The position numbers and the translations under genes were made by a program. A stretch of 64,000 nt of DNA from Lophius americanus (lineage: Eukaryota > Chordata > Actinopteri > Lophiiformes > Lophiidae), in NCBI GenBank assembly GCA_037951165.1, contig JBBDHG010000037.1, forward strand, positions 1,658,001-1,722,000. Direction: 5' to 3'. Shown here one piece after another: positions 60,598 through 64,000 of this stretch. The notes under the pieces are model-generated. The model ran no database searches and was not told the DNA's origin. It saw only the letters and a program-made list of their open reading frames with translations. Position 1 is the stretch's first letter. Each line of letters opens with the position of its first letter.

Positions 60598-61943
60598 CTG
60601 GTCACAGCGCATGTCTCTCAGCAGCTAATGGTTGTGCCTGGTCTGGAAACAGATATGGTATCATGGAGTGGCTGATGCATACTTAAAAAGAGAACAGGAC
60701 ATTAACCTTTCCTTTACTTAGCTTTTGTCCTGTGGAATCAATGACGGGAACCAGTATCGCATGACAAAATGACTGACCGTGAATGAGAATCAGGATAAGA
60801 ACTAGGCTAGAACGCAATGGCAGCAGATGATCTCTTTCCTGGCTCGGAGGAAAAAGGATCTCTCGGGTCTCACACTGTGTCCAAAGGTTGAAAAAATGTT
60901 TGCTTTATTTTTCTTCTCCGAGTTAGCTGATTCCTGTTATAGCAGCAGCTTTTAATGCTTCTGGCTGTGAGCTAAACTGATTTCATAAAAATTTCACACC
61001 CCTGCCTTAAGCCGAACCTATACTGTACGATAAGAGCCGCTTTTGGGTCCGATCTTGAGCCCCACAAACGTCAGGCCGACTGTCGGGGCTTGTCGGGGTA
61101 TCATTTGTTGTGCAGTGTTCGTGGGGACGTGAGGACTGATAAGCAGCTCCCAGATTGGACTTGATATACTGACATAGCACCTTCTTTTTTCATTGCGCCA
61201 TTGCAAAGTCGCTGCTGAGCGTCTGAGTTGCCATAGCGACATATTGTGTCATGTGCATAGTAAATAATAAGTAATCATAAAGTAGGAAGTGTGGTTTGTT
61301 GACGATAGCAATTGCACAACAAGGAAGGGGGGGAAAAAAGATTCTTAGCTGTGATGCTAGCTATCACTCTGGCCAGTTTACCTCCAAGTCTCTCTGCAAA
61401 ATAGTCCAGCTGCTCTGTCCTGGTCCTCCTAGCCACCTGCAGGTCCAAATACGCCAGCGCCTCTTTGTTGAAGAGGTTTCGGCACACAGGATGGTAAAAA
61501 TGATTAATGCAGCTCGTTTCAGTGTTGTTAGCATGGTGCTGGCAAACAAAAGTCTTCCTGACTCGGAGCCTTCAAATAAATATTTATTGTCAACTTTCAC
61601 TAGCAACATCGGGTTGCAGGGGCTGACGGGTCGTACAGTGTGAGCATTTAAGTCCTGACGATCGGACTGTGCAGAGTGAGCACACCAATCGTGTGAGCTT
61701 CCGCAGACGATATATTTGTACAGTGTGAGTTTATGCCATGTATTTTACAGATGTCAGATTCACCTCTGCCACTACCTCTGCTGCAGTCTCACAAGTGGAA
61801 TAACACGGCGATCCCATTACACCACTGTGCTTATACAGAACGGAGGGATGGAATGACGGCTCATCAAGAAAAAAAAAACACGATGCAATAAATAATTGCC
61901 CATTACCTTCAATGTACTCAAATTCCCCTCGCAAAATACCTGT

Positions 61944-61944
<1 letters not shown>

Positions 61945-61976
<32 letters not shown>
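61945..61976. repeat. poly-C tract
   Basis: Thirty-two consecutive C, the longest homopolymer in the window; G-quadruplex potential on the minus strand. Proline or glycine frames across it are artefacts. Confidence 0.95.
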
Positions 61977-61978
<2 letters not shown>

Positions 61979-62256
61979 GCTCCTTGTTTTCATACCTTTT
62001 CCAGAGTTTCTCTCAACCTGCTTCTCTTCGGCCACAAACAGGAAGTGGCAAGATGCTGCGCCTCACACCCGTATTTTTGCCTCAGTCATCTTAAATTAAC
62101 TTCAGAGAGAAAAGGTGGTGTATGATTTACTGAACTGCTACAAGTACCCTTTGATCCCGCGTGAAATACTGATGGTGTCACTGACTTCCCCCAAGTATCA
62201 ACCATGTCAGTAGGAAAGCCCTGCTGAGCCTCTTGTCCTGACCTTTGCCCCATGTC

Positions 62257-62300
62257 GCACTCACACAATCACACACTCACACACTCACACATATATATAT
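62257..62300. repeat. (ACTCACAC)n and (TA)n compound simple repeat
   Basis: CACTCACACAA-type units pass into a short TA run. Confidence 0.85.
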
Positions 62301-63098
62301 AAGTATACACACATTCAGATATCATTTGTTGACGTAATGGTGCCATGGCTCATATCTTTAGACAACAACTGGCGGGTGCCACGGAGGAGGCAGGAGGGAC
62401 GCTGGGAGCATGTGACTGAGGTCATGATTTATATGGAATGTAGGGAAAGTCACATGCATTTGATTCGAGGGACTCTGCTGTCAAATTGTTCAGAGTTCAC
62501 AGTCTAATATATGTTCTTGTCCACCTGACACAAACCTGTATATCCCACCATGCACCTGGCTAAGGCCAAAGAGCAACCTGGACAGAGTGTTTTGAGCTGC
62601 CTTCGAGTGAGACCTTGTCTTACAGCTATGAATGCCTTCTTCTTCTTCTTCTTGATGCTCCCTAGTCCTCTTATAGGACGACTCTGCAGCGAGTTTACAG
62701 TTTTTACACAGTTCTTGTTTGTACACCACATTCATTTTACCTCATTCCGAACATATTTGGACATCCTAATGAATTATTACTGTGCACAGATAACAACTCA
62801 GCAGCCCTTTGAGGGCTTGTTATACAACTGAGAGTTCACATGTCATTCCCACTCCTGTCAGACATATAAAACCAACTATAAATTACTGTATAAATAGGTG
62901 GCCAACAGCGAAGGAGAAAGAGCTGCAATTATAGTCAGTGGGAAAGTGAATGAAATGAATGGAATAAAGGAGGAATATGTGTGAAAGTGTCATTTTGCAT
63001 GTGTTTTCTCTTTTTCTTGCACGAATGTTTGACTAAATGTGGCTCTGCGATAACGCTGTTTAATTATAGATTATACTAGATTATGTGAGATCATTGTG

Positions 63099-63178
63099 TG
63101 AGCATTAGCTCAGTAGGTAGAGCAATCGACCCACAATCAGAGAACTGGGGGTTCAAGCCCAGCCCTTACTGCTACATG
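63099..63178 (+). repeat. tRNA-derived SINE head
   Basis: A perfect RNA polymerase III A box (TAGCTCAGTAGG, 63106-63117) and a perfect B box (GGTTCAAGCCC, 63150-63160) are 32 bases apart, as in tRNA genes. The acceptor stem does not pair and the T arm is irregular, so this is not a functional tRNA. The body that follows (about 63170-63245) resembles the unique region of common percomorph SINEs but is diverged. Confidence 0.7.
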
Positions 63179-63479
63179 CTGTGGGGTTCAAGATCCTGAA
63201 ACTACAAATGGCTTCACAGGTGTGCTCTTCAGGGGGCTGGGAATACATTCCATGGTTTTGTCTGACCTGCAGAATATTGTAAATGCAGATAATTTCCAGC
63301 ATTTCATAGAGACATGGGAGAAAACACAAAAACATTCAGCAGAGTCTAATCCGAATTAATAAAAAAAGAAGATTAAGCCGTTTGTCACTGATTAATATCT
63401 TACATCAAGTTCATCTAGAAAACAAAGATCTTCACCAAAAAAAACAACCAATTCATACAGAAAAACAAATGTTGATGTT

Positions 63480-63790
63480 GAAATGTGGTATTTCATGGGA
63501 AATAGTCAACTTTAATTAGATAAGCTCAACATTTTGGTAAGGAATGTTTAGAAAATGATGTGACCTTTATTCATTTATTTGCCTTTTTTTGCTTGTATCA
63601 AGTTACATAATTCTGTTCACTAAATCCTCAAATGCTTTAATATGCAAGAAAAATAGAATCTACTCATTGAATAGGACTTTTTCAATAGCCATAGTAAATG
63701 CCTCCTATTCTGCGCCCCCGTCTAGTCCCTCAGGGTTCCGTCATTGGCTCCTTACTCTGCCTTCTCTTTACAAGTAATGATAATGAAATC
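63480..63790 (+). mobile_element. L2-like LINE reverse transcriptase fragment, copy 8
   Basis: The shared flank (TCCTCAAATGCTTTAATATG near 63625) leads into SLNRTFSIAIVNASYSAP (from about 63665) and, in another frame, VPQGSVIGSLL (about 63724-63756). A frameshift separates the two RT blocks. Confidence 0.6.
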
Positions 63791-64000
63791 AGGTTATTTT
63801 ATAATAAAATTCATCAAAACAAAACTTGGAATGATTTCTTCATGGTTGTTTCATTTAGTAATGGCCCTGCGATTAACGGGCTAATACTGAATAGGATAAG
63901 CAGTCCCATTAAATGAATGAATAGATCGGTCCTGTTGTCTCCTTCTAAAAGCAGACACGATGGGTTATTAAATTATGGTTTAAGCTGATTACATAGAATG

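Larger units (their letters stand above)
59171..63098. other. intergenic, no supported gene
   Basis: Simple repeats (GA)n, poly-C and ACTC/TA only; otherwise unique-looking sequence. A short CTT-type run sits at 62637-62653. Confidence 0.5.

Noticed and set aside
63099..63178. Functional tRNA gene
   Set aside because: A and B boxes are perfect but the acceptor stem does not pair and the T arm is irregular; a SINE-like body follows.

Overview
The window looks like intergenic euchromatin from a percomorph-type teleost fish. The evidence is one unmistakable vertebrate gene (a tob1 orthologue), very abundant CA/TG dinucleotide microsatellites, and many degraded copies of repeats that are typical of fish genomes: Tc1-like transposase ends, L2-like reverse transcriptase fragments, a tRNA-derived SINE, and the 'GAATCAGAATCAG', 'CAATCAATCAAT', 'CCAAGGAGGTTAT' and 'TCCATTCATTTTCTATA' families. 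There are no bacterial-style operons, and nearly all other open frames are short and do not look like protein.

The only protein-coding gene I can support is tob1, on the minus strand. Its complete 342-codon reading frame lies in one exon (50440-51468). I infer a non-coding first exon at about 52990-53236, an intron at 51680-52989, a TATA/CCAAT promoter at 53265-53403 and a 3' UTR ending near an ATTAAA signal at 49538-49543. Tob1 is an antiproliferative adaptor that links the CCR4-NOT deadenylase to poly(A)-binding protein. A perfect cAMP-response element lies 2.2 kb upstream of the promoter.

The rest is layered repeats. From 1 to 13 kb there are two GGAGGTTAT-family copies, an L2-like RT fragment, a 660-bp terminal-inverted-repeat element, a Tc1-like 5' fragment and several microsatellites. 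From 13 to 39 kb the window is dominated by one modular non-coding family, recognised by CTCCCCCTAGTG and its complement; I count twelve copies or fragments, in both orientations, eleven of them here and the twelfth at 58.7-59.2 kb. This stretch also holds a second inverted-repeat element (24.8-25.4 kb) and a 555-bp GGAT/ATCC minisatellite with higher-order structure (36.5-37.05 kb). From 39 to 47.7 kb come further L2-like, Tc1-like and other fish repeats, plus a near-perfect 22-bp hairpin. The tob1 neighbourhood (47.7-55.7 kb) is almost free of recognisable repeats. From 55.7 kb to the end there are microsatellites, two L2-like fragments and a SINE.

Family names come from remembered sequence signatures, not searches. 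Repeat boundaries are approximate, usually to within 10-40 bases.
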